In this document: piece after piece, positions 34,501 through 43,015 of the stretch
Numbering within the stretch: position 1 is the stretch's first letter
Layout: every line of letters begins with the position of its first letter
Assembly (NCBI GenBank): GCA_021531615.1
Contig: JADYUE010000008.1
Coordinates: 1 to 64,000, forward strand
Direction of reading: 5' to 3'
Length of the DNA stretch: 64,000 nt
DNA from: Fusobacterium varium
Lineage (GTDB): Bacteria; Fusobacteriota; Fusobacteriia; Fusobacteriales; Fusobacteriaceae
The notes under the pieces: model-generated
Seen by the model: the letters and a program-made list of their open reading frames with translations, nothing else
Told to the model about the DNA's origin: nothing
Databases searched by the model: none
Program-made: the position numbers and the translations under genes

Positions 34501-34701
34501 CCAAAGATTTTCATAAGAATAAATGAACCTGCTAAATTAGAAGCACTTGTAAAAGGTAATAAATATTCTAACTCTTTCCTATCTTCAATAGAAAAAGCTG
34601 GAAAAAAAGCAGATAGTGTATTAGAAGATTTCTTTACCAAAAAGAGAAGCAATGAGGAAAGATGGGATTTTATAGAGAGATACTTTTTAGGTAAAATTTA
34701 A
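31519..34701 (+). CDS. RecQ-like superfamily 2 helicase in CRISPR island
   Basis: A 1060-residue protein. Residues 1-320 are an unrecognised N-terminal region. Walker A TAPTGAGKS is at about 326-334, SPLKALMEDQ follows, and the DEAH box (IDEAHTVSSWG) is at about 432, then LTATA at about 471. The second RecA domain holds ATKAFGMGIDIPDIEHIYHYGL and YVQEIGRCARN, typical of RecQ. About 400 residues of unknown C-terminus follow; no RecQ zinc cysteines or HRDC are obvious. It has its own promoter of the island type. Unwinding DNA or displacing complexes during interference or adaptation is inferred. Confidence 0.8.
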   Translation: MIKIIRNKIEDIEKKGKNSLIILKGFDEVTFKELSKEIEPAFFSEINSLKELLENRKKMQKKLITLDDNIYIGRYEELLTVKNNLSLYEGKIFILENNLFSYYQYNFKDKKEITNFTMARNNEVIKEENLEYEHFYSDFILNNNEVYIKYRDIDYIQDIDDIEIKKIEIFSYQKYIPRENEINQYVEGTKVYKYSATYPIKNEELKYEIINSKTKNSINILIDKETIKSSKFQYDLGSLKALCDLYSIKIDFYSKTKELKNSFRKEISEILLKYWKSKEFRNLNFYTNPDISLDKSSISQGQIIEEVIQEVEKSKSMQDFNNIFITAPTGAGKSIFFQIPALYLAEKYNLVTIIISPLKALMEDQIKSLGEKGVKNACYLNSGLSFIERNARIEEIKRGEKSIVYLSPELLQTNSDISTIIGDREIGLIVIDEAHTVSSWGKNFRIDYLLIGNYVEKITQQKKYKFPIVALTATAIIGGENDSVYEILKALKIDSHSIHIGEVRKDNIKFDIKEFIPEEGSYNFRKEEKVKERVSEKLAEDKKSIFYFPFAKQASETYEVLPKDIKSNVACYTGKLADENRKVSQEEFKSNKRKIMLATKAFGMGIDIPDIEHIYHYGLSGDLADYVQEIGRCARNKNTTGVAEIDFNRRDLRYPKMLRSISSIKQWQMKLIIEKLFELYKLNKYKSTFLISIESFSHIFTEKDSDLEKKVKQALYFLEKDLHEKYTFPVVVARPKAFFSSLYVVINNNNIKDILTDENKRYFKKIMSQDENKRIRRVYSNYKAEEINIFDAGDIYEFSVAKYWEDKYDHLSYPMFIRELFLGKIFDPEHLSQRIKLKIELSKKSEEVFSEIEHYLNIMLTALSNKKGYFTKSELEEEFERLLVGKSSLFIRKLTNIVLTYTFIGTAFGGKDNGEKFLRIVKDLEQEEDRYTLVRGNFSKFRSSIIRNFTEMFDKDGSEKEFIKYLSKDSKYLEVANLIQALELGTFEVTGGNTPKIFIRINEPAKLEALVKGNKYSNSFLSSIEKAGKKADSVLEDFFTKKRSNEERWDFIERYFLGKI

Positions 34702-34759
34702 TAAAATATGATTTAGATGGATTTGCAAAGATATTTGCTGAATATGATTAACTTAATTT

Positions 34760-34792
34760 TAAAAGAGAAAAGAATTTTCTTTTCTCTTTTTT
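34760..34792 (+). terminator. Terminator after helicase
   Basis: AAAAGAGAAAAGAA pairs with TTCTTTTCTCTTTTTT. Confidence 0.7.
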
Positions 34793-34871
34793 ATATTGAA
34801 AAAGAGTTAAAAATAATCTATAATCAAAATATATAGTATATTTATAACAGATATAAAACATTTTGTTTTAA

Positions 34872-34917
34872 GTAATTTTTTTAAAAAAAGGTAATTTTAC
34901 TATTATACAATTAAAAT
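34872..34917 (+). promoter_or_regulatory. Shared CRISPR-island promoter, effector operon copy
   Basis: GTAATTTT at 34872 and 34891 (19 bp apart), then TAAAAT at 34912, 21 bp after the second box. Confidence 0.65.
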
Positions 34918-34941
34918 AAAAAAGTTTTATGGGGGAAGTGA

Positions 34942-36654
34942 ATGGAAGAAGATTATAAAGAGTACTACACTAATATTTTAAAACAATTTAAAAACTTCAC
35001 TGAAGATGAAACTGAGGTATTAGTTAAGTATCTTGCTGGAGATAATTTAACTCAAAAAGAGATTAAAGAATTGGAAAAAATCTACTTAAAAAATATGTGG
35101 AAACAGAAAAAAGATATTGATGAAAAGATAGAGACATCTAAAATTAGAGGGTTGATATCTTGTGTTAGTTTTTCTTATAATGAGACTTTAGAAAAATATA
35201 TGGAAAATACTTATGATAGAAATCTGAATGTTTTTACAGAATTAGATACGTTTTTTCTCCTATACACCAAAGAGACTGAAGAAAATTTTAAAAAGATAGA
35301 GAGTAGATATAGCAATGTAAATGTTATTGGGGTTTTAGTTACAGATTACACATTTCTTTCAATACAAAATGGAATAAACGAAATATTAAAAAAACTGAAA
35401 TTGGATAAGAATAACTGTATTATAGATATAACTTTAGGAATGAAAATGATAACTATCTGCCTTTATAAGTTAGCTGTTGAGAATGAGATAAAAGCTATAA
35501 ACTGGCAAGAGATACAGGTTAAAAACTTTAAAACTCCTGGAGTTAAAAACTTTCCTTTTAATTCAAAATTAAATATAATGATTGAACCAAGAAAAGAAAA
35601 TATGAAGATGTATGCTGAAATCAACGATCTTCTTGAAAAATATAACTTTGATGGGGTTGCAAGTTTCTATAATAGGTTAAACAACGAGGATATGCAGTTT
35701 TTTTATAAAAATTTAGCTAAACTCTTCTCCTTTGAAGTGATGATTAACCTAGATTATACACTTTTTTATAAAAGGATAGAGGAGTTCTTTGTCAATCTAT
35801 GTGAGAAAAAAGAGTATAAAAGAGAGTTTAAAATACAAGTTAGAAATTTTTTAATCAATTTTTTAAGAGCAGTAGTTATTAATGAAGATGGAGATTTTAT
35901 AGAGTATCCTTGGTTAGATAGCTTTTTAAAATTGTTCCAAATTACCGAAGAAGATATTTATAGTGATGATAGTTATCTAAACGAATATAAAGAACATATA
36001 TATTTTTATTTTGTATTGAAATATTTTCAAGCTAAAATGAAAGCAAATTCAGAGGAAAATTATTATTACACCAAATTTATAAATGATATTAAGAAGAATA
36101 TAGTGGCTGAATTAGATGTAGATGATAAAGAAAAAGAAAATAAATTTATGAAAGAAAATGGAGAGATTGAAGAGCTTTTTGAAATTGATCTAAATCAAGC
36201 TTTAAAAGAGATGACTCCTGAATTATCTTTAAAAGAGAATTTAAATGGAGAGTTTTATTTTAAAAATAATGTGATTTATATAGAAAAATATAATTTGAAA
36301 ATAGATATTACAGGAGATAAAAGATTAAAATTTTTAAATAACAAGGGATCTGATCTGATAAGAGAGATTTTAGAAACTCCTAGAGAAAAAATTGAAAAAG
36401 ATATTTTATTTAAAAAATTAGCTAAATATAATGTTGGAGAATCTGAAGAAAATAGACAAAATAGATTTAGAAAAAATCTAACTACTTTTAAAAATAAAGT
36501 TGAGATTTTAAATAAAACTATAAAGGAGATTGGAAAAGAGCAGGGATTGGAGCTAGACAATATAATCTTATATGAAAAGAATAAACGCTTTTATGGAAAA
36601 AGTGACTATTCTCACGCATTCTATGTAAACTCTAAATACTATATCTTAATGTAA
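34942..36654 (+). CDS. CARF-like / winged-helix protein, candidate cOA-responsive regulator
   Basis: A 570-residue protein heading the csm operon. Residues about 68-200 look like a CARF Rossmann domain: a hydrophobic strand LISCVSFSYNET, then DITLGMKMITICLYKLA (D162) resembling the CARF DxTxGxKxM ligand-binding helix. A helical middle follows. Residues about 455-570 resemble an OmpR-like winged helix (GSDLIREILETPREKIEKDI, FRKNLTTFKNKVEIL). No HEPN RxxxxH or clear PD-(D/E)XK motif is visible. It probably senses cyclic oligoadenylate and binds DNA, but a nuclease of unknown type cannot be excluded. Confidence 0.6.
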   Translation: MEEDYKEYYTNILKQFKNFTEDETEVLVKYLAGDNLTQKEIKELEKIYLKNMWKQKKDIDEKIETSKIRGLISCVSFSYNETLEKYMENTYDRNLNVFTELDTFFLLYTKETEENFKKIESRYSNVNVIGVLVTDYTFLSIQNGINEILKKLKLDKNNCIIDITLGMKMITICLYKLAVENEIKAINWQEIQVKNFKTPGVKNFPFNSKLNIMIEPRKENMKMYAEINDLLEKYNFDGVASFYNRLNNEDMQFFYKNLAKLFSFEVMINLDYTLFYKRIEEFFVNLCEKKEYKREFKIQVRNFLINFLRAVVINEDGDFIEYPWLDSFLKLFQITEEDIYSDDSYLNEYKEHIYFYFVLKYFQAKMKANSEENYYYTKFINDIKKNIVAELDVDDKEKENKFMKENGEIEELFEIDLNQALKEMTPELSLKENLNGEFYFKNNVIYIEKYNLKIDITGDKRLKFLNNKGSDLIREILETPREKIEKDILFKKLAKYNVGESEENRQNRFRKNLTTFKNKVEILNKTIKEIGKEQGLELDNIILYEKNKRFYGKSDYSHAFYVNSKYYILM

Positions 36655-36673
36655 AAATAGAGTTGGAGGAAAA

Positions 36674-37342
36674 ATGAAACTAATTAAAACAACATTAAAA
36701 ACAGAAAAAAATTTTAAAAATAGTGATGCAGAAAAATTAAGAGGGTTCTTTGGAAACTATTTTAGAGAGGATATACTTTTTCACAATCACAAAACAGAAT
36801 TTGAGTTTAATTATGATTACTCTTTTATACAATATAAAGTAGTTAATGGAAAACTTACTCTATTAGGAATTGATAAGGGAGCTGACATAATACTTAATAA
36901 AGTTCAAAATATAAAAAAAGTAAGAATTGGAGAAGAGGAGATAGAAGTATCTTTAGATATTAATATAACCTTTCCTGAACTTTTTATAGATGAGAATAAG
37001 AGATATAAATATAAATTTGAAACTATATGGTTAGCTTTAAATGATAAAAATTATTTGAAATATAGAGAGGGAAAACTAGATTTAAACAGACAGTTAGCTA
37101 ATAATATACTTGAGTTTTTTAAAATGTGTGGTATTTGGGTAGATAAGAAAATAGAAGTTGATGGGAATTTCCAAGAGATACACTTAAAGCAGAAGGATAT
37201 TAATATGTTAGGTTTTGTAGGGGAGTTTATAACAAATGTATCTATTCCTGATGATATATCTTTAGGAAAAAGAAAGAGTATTGGAATGGGAAGAATAAAA
37301 AAAATAGGTGAGGTTGATAAAAATGATAGTAGAGATGAGTAA
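36674..37342 (+). CDS. Cas6b-like RAMP protein
   Basis: A 222-residue protein. EKLRGFFGNYF near the N-terminus and the C-terminal glycine-rich SLGKRKSIGMGRIKKI loop resemble Cas6-type RAMP proteins, particularly the Cas6b group. That group cuts repeat RNA or may bind crRNA. It sits between the CARF gene and cas10 and its end overlaps the cas10 start. A second, more typical Cas6 is at 43016, so the two may divide processing, or this one may serve another RNA. The assignment is from motif memory and moderate. Confidence 0.5.
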   Translation: MKLIKTTLKTEKNFKNSDAEKLRGFFGNYFREDILFHNHKTEFEFNYDYSFIQYKVVNGKLTLLGIDKGADIILNKVQNIKKVRIGEEEIEVSLDINITFPELFIDENKRYKYKFETIWLALNDKNYLKYREGKLDLNRQLANNILEFFKMCGIWVDKKIEVDGNFQEIHLKQKDINMLGFVGEFITNVSIPDDISLGKRKSIGMGRIKKIGEVDKNDSRDE

Positions 37343-39746
37343 TAGAGAAAAAATTGCTCTTGCTGGATTGCTACACGATATTGGAAAGATGTTAAATAGA
37401 TCTACTAACTTTATGAATAAAAATGATATTATAAAGAGGGAACACCCATATCTTTCTAAATGGTTTGTAGAGTATTTAGAGAGAAATTTTTTAATAGAAA
37501 AAAATAGGGAATTAGAAGAGATGGTTTTAAGACATCATGAAAGTCAATTTGTACCTGAAGAGTTGTGGCCAAGTAAAATCGAGGATAGAAGATTGAGAAG
37601 GATGGCTACTATTATTTCAGTTGCTGATAACTATTCATCTGCTGAAAGAGATGAAGATAATACTACAAAGAGAAATTTCAAAACTGTGCCTTTAGATTGT
37701 TTATTCTCAACAGTTTCATTGGATAAAAAAATTGAAAACAGTGATAAAAATAGATATCATATAGCACCATTTAGTTATAACAATATATTTCCTAGCTCAT
37801 TTGAAGAAAATGGAGATGAGGAGTTAGAAAAACATATTAACAATTTTTTAGAAGAGGTTAGAAATATAAAAGCAGAAAGTTTTGATACACTATATACTGC
37901 TTTGAGAGAGTTAATAAAGAAATATTGTTGGTGTATCCCTTCAGATACTCAAAAAAATTTTTGTGATATATCTCTATATGATCATCTAACTACTACAAGT
38001 GCAATAGCATTATCTATCTATGATTATTTAGATGAAAAAGAGGAAGATTTTTCAAAAGGGACATTTGTAAATATAAAAAATTCTAAAAAAGAAGATTATT
38101 TTCTTTTAATTGGTGGGGATATATCTGGTATTCAAAGTTATATTTTTGGTATCAAGTCAACAGAGGGAGCATCTAAAAGATTGAGATTTAGATCGTTTTT
38201 TATTAAGTTATTAACTGATGTTATCTCTTATAAGTTAATAAAAGAGTTGGATTTAAAAATTTCAAATATAATTATTGCATCTAGTGGAAAGTTTTTTATT
38301 TTAGCTCCAAATAACCAATATATCAAATATAAATTAGAAAAAGTGGTAAAAGAGATAAATAATTTCTTATATAGAGAATACTTGGGAGATATCTTTTTTA
38401 ACTGCTCAAATATAGAGTTAAGTGGAGAGGACTTAGGATTAAAATTCTCTAAAAAATATAGTGAAATAAATGATCTATTAAATGAAAATAAATTTTTTAA
38501 GTTTGCAGATGAGGTTTTTGAAAATCAACTATTTGAACAAAAGGTATTTAATAAAAATATAGATGAAAATAGTGAAATACAACAATGTAAAATTTGTGGA
38601 AAAAGGTTGACAATCAAAAATGAAAATTGTGATTATTGTAATAGAGATTTTGAACTTGGAGAAAAAATTGTAAAAACTAAAAAGATAGGATTTTATCTTT
38701 CAGACAATAAAATAGAAGAAGATTTGGAAATATTTGGGGTAAAGTGTAAGTTCTACAATAATGAAGTTATAGAAGATACTCCATTTTTAGTAGTTTCTTA
38801 TGAAGATACATCTTTTGATAATAATTATCCTGAAATAAGAGATTATTATGGAGGATTGACTTCTAAAGATAGTTCTGGAAATACAATGACATTTGAAGAT
38901 ATAGCCAAACTATCAGCCTCTAAAAATTTAGGGTTATTAAAGGGAGATGTAGATAATCTTGGACTTATTATGAGTTATGGTTTAAAAAGTGATGAAATAG
39001 ATGAAGAGGGAAATTTATTAAAAGATATCACATCTATTTCAAGAATTGCTACAATGAGTAGAATGCTAAATAGTTTCTTCTCATATTGGATAAAAGAGAG
39101 ATTAAAAGAGGAAAATATCTACTATATAGTATATGCTGGTGGAGATGACTTTATGATTCTTGCTCCTTGGAATAAACTTATTGATAAGGCAAATGAGATA
39201 AGAAAAGAGTTTTCAAATTTTACTGGTGAAAATGAAAATATAACTCTTACTTGTGCTATAACACTTCTAAAAGCTAAAGATCCTATATATTATGGAGCTA
39301 AACTGGTACAAGAAGAGGAAGAGTTTGGAAAGATATCAGGTAAAAATGGAATAGTTTTATTTGATAGATATATTCCGTGGGAAAATTTTTATGAAGTAGA
39401 AAGATTAATAGATTTTTTAGATAAAAATATGAAAGAGAATGTTTTTTCTCAAGCATTTATCTATAGATTATTAAAATATACTTCGATGGCAGAGGAGTAC
39501 TATATTAGCAAAAATGGGAAATATCTAAAATATATGTCAGATTTTACATATGATGTAAGTAGAAATATTATTGATAAAAAGATACTTCCAAGTAACAGTG
39601 AAGAGATAAAAATTTTAAGTAGTTATTTTGGAATTGAATCAATAGTTTCAGAGAGAAAAAAAGAGTTTTTAGCTAGATATATGAGAGTTGTTTTAAATTA
39701 TGTAGTTAGAAAAAACAGGGGAGGTAATATAGATGTTCAACAATAG
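37323..39746 (+). CDS. csm1: Type III-A effector large subunit Cas10/Csm1
   Basis: An 807-residue protein. The N-terminal HD nuclease domain has LLHDIGK (His18-Asp19) and later LRHHES. A zinc finger CKICG-CDYC lies at about 422-445. GGDISGIQSYIFGIKSTEGASKRLR is the Palm 1 start. The Palm 2 cyclase motif AGGDDF is at about 605-610, so cyclic oligoadenylate synthesis should be active. ATG 37323 is chosen behind GGTGAGG; GTG 37308 precedes that site. First of csm1-csm5. Confidence 0.96.
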   Translation: MIVEMSNREKIALAGLLHDIGKMLNRSTNFMNKNDIIKREHPYLSKWFVEYLERNFLIEKNRELEEMVLRHHESQFVPEELWPSKIEDRRLRRMATIISVADNYSSAERDEDNTTKRNFKTVPLDCLFSTVSLDKKIENSDKNRYHIAPFSYNNIFPSSFEENGDEELEKHINNFLEEVRNIKAESFDTLYTALRELIKKYCWCIPSDTQKNFCDISLYDHLTTTSAIALSIYDYLDEKEEDFSKGTFVNIKNSKKEDYFLLIGGDISGIQSYIFGIKSTEGASKRLRFRSFFIKLLTDVISYKLIKELDLKISNIIIASSGKFFILAPNNQYIKYKLEKVVKEINNFLYREYLGDIFFNCSNIELSGEDLGLKFSKKYSEINDLLNENKFFKFADEVFENQLFEQKVFNKNIDENSEIQQCKICGKRLTIKNENCDYCNRDFELGEKIVKTKKIGFYLSDNKIEEDLEIFGVKCKFYNNEVIEDTPFLVVSYEDTSFDNNYPEIRDYYGGLTSKDSSGNTMTFEDIAKLSASKNLGLLKGDVDNLGLIMSYGLKSDEIDEEGNLLKDITSISRIATMSRMLNSFFSYWIKERLKEENIYYIVYAGGDDFMILAPWNKLIDKANEIRKEFSNFTGENENITLTCAITLLKAKDPIYYGAKLVQEEEEFGKISGKNGIVLFDRYIPWENFYEVERLIDFLDKNMKENVFSQAFIYRLLKYTSMAEEYYISKNGKYLKYMSDFTYDVSRNIIDKKILPSNSEEIKILSSYFGIESIVSERKKEFLARYMRVVLNYVVRKNRGGNIDVQQ

Positions 39747-40200
39747 CTTTAATAATAACAGAGGGGGAAAATTTACAAATTCAAACCCAACACCTAAAAT
39801 GGAGTATAAGTTCAGCAAACTTGGGTTTACAAATGCTAAAGGATATCTACGTGAAGAATTAGTAACAACAGAAGCAGAAGAGATAGCTCAAAGTTTAAGT
39901 AGTGTATCAACAGCACAGTTAAGAGCATTTTTTAACGAGATAAAGGCTATGAGAAATAGATTAGAAAGTAATAAAAGCGATGAGAATTTCGAGAGAATCT
40001 ATCCTCTTATATTGATAATAAAATCAAAAATTCAATATAGATGCAATAAAGATCCTAAAAAATTAGAAAATCTAAAAAACTTCTTATATGCTGGAATAGA
40101 TGAAATTCAAAAACAATATAAACTTGGAAAAGGTAGAGAAACTTTTGAAAATTTTGCTATATTTTTTGAAACAGTAGTTGGATACACATATACAAAATAA
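39733..40200 (+). CDS. csm2: Csm2 small subunit
   Basis: A 155-residue helical small subunit of the type III-A complex. An asparagine-rich flexible N-terminus (residues 1-30) leads into SVSTAQLRAFFNEIKAMRNRL, IYPLILIIKSKIQYR and ENFAIFFETVVGY, the Csm2 signature helices. It overlaps cas10 by 14 bp. It lines the filament and binds the target RNA strand. Confidence 0.93.
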   Translation: MFNNSFNNNRGGKFTNSNPTPKMEYKFSKLGFTNAKGYLREELVTTEAEEIAQSLSSVSTAQLRAFFNEIKAMRNRLESNKSDENFERIYPLILIIKSKIQYRCNKDPKKLENLKNFLYAGIDEIQKQYKLGKGRETFENFAIFFETVVGYTYTK

Positions 40201-40217
40201 GAGTTGGGAGGATAAAA

Positions 40218-40910
40218 ATGAGATTAAAAGAGATAAAAACAATTAATGGAACAATAGAATTAGTAACAGGAACAAGAGTTGGGGGAAGTTCAGATATTAT
40301 AGAGATAGGAGGAAATGATAGTCCAATAGTTAGAAATCCATTAACAAAAGAACCATATATTCCTGGATCTTCATTAAAAGGTAAGATGAGAATGTTAATG
40401 GAGTGGATTGAAGGTAAGATAGATCCAAAAGGAGATGTACATAATTGTGGAGAAGCTGAATGTCCAATTTGTAGAGTATTTGGAAGAAGTGCTGAAAAAA
40501 GCGAAGAAGCACAATCTGGACCTACAAGAATAAGTGTAAAAGATGCTTACCTAACTAGTGAAAGTAGAGATTTGTTAGAAAACCTAAGAGAAAGAGTTGG
40601 ATTTGATAGCGAGTGGAAATATGAAAATAATATAAATAGATTAACTTCTAAAGCTACTCCAAGAAACTCTGAAAGAGTACCAGCAGGGGTAAGCTTTGAT
40701 TTCTCAATTACATATAAAATTTTAGATATGAATGATGATGGAAAATTAGATGAGAAATATTTTGAAACTATTGTGTTAAAAAGTCTAAAAGCTTTACTTA
40801 TAGAGGGAATAGGTGGAGGAGTATCTCGTGGAAATGGACAGATAAAATTTACTAAATTAGATGTAGATGGTACTTCATATATAGATAAATTAGAGAATAT
40901 CAATATTTAG
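40218..40910 (+). CDS. csm3: Csm3 backbone RAMP and target-RNA nuclease
   Basis: A 230-residue Cas7-family subunit. IEIGGNDSPIVRNP contains the loop aspartate known to cut target RNA every six bases. EPYIPGSSLKGKMRMLMEW and GGVSRGNGQIKFTKL are RAMP motifs. A cysteine cluster CGEAECPIC fits the zinc site. Preceded by GGGAGG. Confidence 0.96.
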   Translation: MRLKEIKTINGTIELVTGTRVGGSSDIIEIGGNDSPIVRNPLTKEPYIPGSSLKGKMRMLMEWIEGKIDPKGDVHNCGEAECPICRVFGRSAEKSEEAQSGPTRISVKDAYLTSESRDLLENLRERVGFDSEWKYENNINRLTSKATPRNSERVPAGVSFDFSITYKILDMNDDGKLDEKYFETIVLKSLKALLIEGIGGGVSRGNGQIKFTKLDVDGTSYIDKLENINI

Positions 40911-40919
40911 GTGATGTAG

Positions 40920-41867
40920 ATGTATCAAACATATTTATTAAAATTAAAACTTCTATCTTCATATATGAGTTTATGGCAAAGTGATACTATATATGGACAT
41001 CTATTATGGGGAATATTCTATATATATGGAGAAGAGGAGTTAAAAAGAGTAGTAGATGAGTTTAAAAGTGGAAATCCACCATTTATTGTATCAGATGGTT
41101 TTATAGGTGATAAACTTCCACTTATAGAAAAAGAGATAGTTCCAAATACACTTGTAAATTATTTAGCTAGACAATATAAAAAGAGCTACACAGAAGTAGC
41201 AGTGGAATTAAAAAAGTTTAAAAAGATAAAAGAGATCTCTCTAAAAGAGTTTAATGATTTAAGAAAAGAGGATTATTCAAATATTGACTGGTTAGAAGAA
41301 AAACTGTTTTCTAATGAAAAATTTGAAAGAGAAAGTAGTAGTATAGCCACTATTGAAAATTTTCATAATAGAATAAACAGATTAACTGATTCTACTGGAG
41401 ATAATAGCTTATTTTCAACTATGGAATATTTTACAGAAAAAGATATACATATCTATATAAAATTAAGAGATGACTATAATAAAGATAAATTTTTGTCACT
41501 TGTTAATTATATGGAACAAACAGGATTTGGAAAAAAAGCTAGTATAGGAAAGGGAGCTTTTAAGATAAAATCATTTGAAGAATTTAATGGTTTTGATGAG
41601 ATAAAAGGTAATGGTTTTATAACTTTATCAAATTACATTCCAAAAGCTTATGATTATGATGCAGTGGCAAAATCTTTACATTTAGTTAAGAACGGAAAAA
41701 CATCTGTTGGAAAAAATCCTTTTAAACAAACTTTCTCTTGCTTTAAAGCTGGAAGTATTTTTAAAGGTGGAGAAAATAGAATAAAAGGAAAAGTATTGAC
41801 TAATATCCACCAAAATAAAGATATAGTTCAAATAGGAATACCATTTATATTAGAGGTAAATATATGA
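40920..41867 (+). CDS. csm4: Csm4 (Cas5-type) subunit
   Basis: A 315-residue RAMP that caps the 5' tag end of crRNA and contacts Cas10. SSYMSLWQSDTIYGHLLWGI near the start and TGFGKKASIGKGAFKI, then SCFKAGSIFKGG, match Csm4. Its stop overlaps the csm5 start (ATGA). Confidence 0.92.
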   Translation: MYQTYLLKLKLLSSYMSLWQSDTIYGHLLWGIFYIYGEEELKRVVDEFKSGNPPFIVSDGFIGDKLPLIEKEIVPNTLVNYLARQYKKSYTEVAVELKKFKKIKEISLKEFNDLRKEDYSNIDWLEEKLFSNEKFERESSSIATIENFHNRINRLTDSTGDNSLFSTMEYFTEKDIHIYIKLRDDYNKDKFLSLVNYMEQTGFGKKASIGKGAFKIKSFEEFNGFDEIKGNGFITLSNYIPKAYDYDAVAKSLHLVKNGKTSVGKNPFKQTFSCFKAGSIFKGGENRIKGKVLTNIHQNKDIVQIGIPFILEVNI

Positions 41868-42997
41868 TAAAGAGAGATATAGAGAATTTTAGATGTCAAC
41901 TAACTCCTCTAACACCTATTCATATTGGAAGTGGTGAGGAGCTATCATCTTGTGATTATATAATAAAGAAAAATCAATTTTTCAGAATCTCATTAGAAGA
42001 TTTCTATGAAAAGTTAGATTTAAAATTAAAAAAAGAATTTTTAGAATTGATAGAAAATAATAGATTTATAAGTATAAGAAAATTTGTAAAAGATAATTAT
42101 AAAGAGGAATATGGTTATCTTTATAAGACAACTGTTTCAGAGGATATACAGGAAAAATATGAGAGTAAAATTGGTGGAGCTACCAAGAAAAATGAAGAAA
42201 ATCTCTTGAGTGTATTTGAATTTATAGGAAATTATAAAGGTAAATATATTCCAGGAAGTAGTTTGAAGGGGTATATAAGAACTGCATATATAGCAAATGA
42301 GAGTGAAAACTTAAATTACAATATTATGAGAAATAGTAAGGTAAAAACAGCTCCTTTCGTTAGTGGTGCAAAAGAAGGGGGAATGGATAAGGAGATCTCT
42401 GCAAAAGCATTGGGCTTAAATAGTTTAGAGCCTAAATTTGATCCTTTTAAAAATATAACTATTACAGATAGTAATATTTTAAGTTCGGCTATTACTTTGG
42501 GAGAGGTAGAAAGAGCAAATAATAAAAATGCCTCTTTACCAATGGGAATACACGAGGTTACTAAATCTCTTTTAGGAACTGGGGATAATATCAGTTTTGA
42601 ATTTAATTTGAGTATAAAAAATTTATCTTATGATTTATCAAAAAAACTTATTGAGCTATCAGTTACAAAAGGGGAAAGTATAATAAAAGAGGTAAAAGAA
42701 ATTTATATGGATACTCTTTTTGAGGCATTAAGAGGTATGTCAAATAGTGTTTTAAAAGATGATATACAATTTTTTAAAGCAACAAATAATCGTAAATGTT
42801 TAGAAAGTTGTGAAAAAATCTTAGAATATTCTAAAACTTTAAAAGACAATGAGGTTTTGATTAGATTAGGAAAAGGAAGTGGCTTTAACTCTAAAACTTT
42901 AAATCTATTTAATAGCAGAAAAAAAGAGGTTCATACTAGAGTTGTTGTAGATAGATTTCCTGTTGGTTGGGGAATACTATCTTATATAGAAGATTAA
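41864..42997 (+). CDS. csm5: Csm5 subunit
   Basis: A 377-residue Cas7-like RAMP at the 3' end of the crRNA, involved in maturation. Motifs: QLTPLTPIHIGSGEELSSCDYI, YIPGSSLKGYIRTAY, and GKGSGFNSKTLNL near the end. It overlaps csm4 by 4 bases. The ending RVVVDRFPVGWG matches family members. Confidence 0.94.
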   Translation: MIKRDIENFRCQLTPLTPIHIGSGEELSSCDYIIKKNQFFRISLEDFYEKLDLKLKKEFLELIENNRFISIRKFVKDNYKEEYGYLYKTTVSEDIQEKYESKIGGATKKNEENLLSVFEFIGNYKGKYIPGSSLKGYIRTAYIANESENLNYNIMRNSKVKTAPFVSGAKEGGMDKEISAKALGLNSLEPKFDPFKNITITDSNILSSAITLGEVERANNKNASLPMGIHEVTKSLLGTGDNISFEFNLSIKNLSYDLSKKLIELSVTKGESIIKEVKEIYMDTLFEALRGMSNSVLKDDIQFFKATNNRKCLESCEKILEYSKTLKDNEVLIRLGKGSGFNSKTLNLFNSRKKEVHTRVVVDRFPVGWGILSYIED

Positions 42998-43015
42998 AAA
43001 AGGTGGAAGAAAAGG

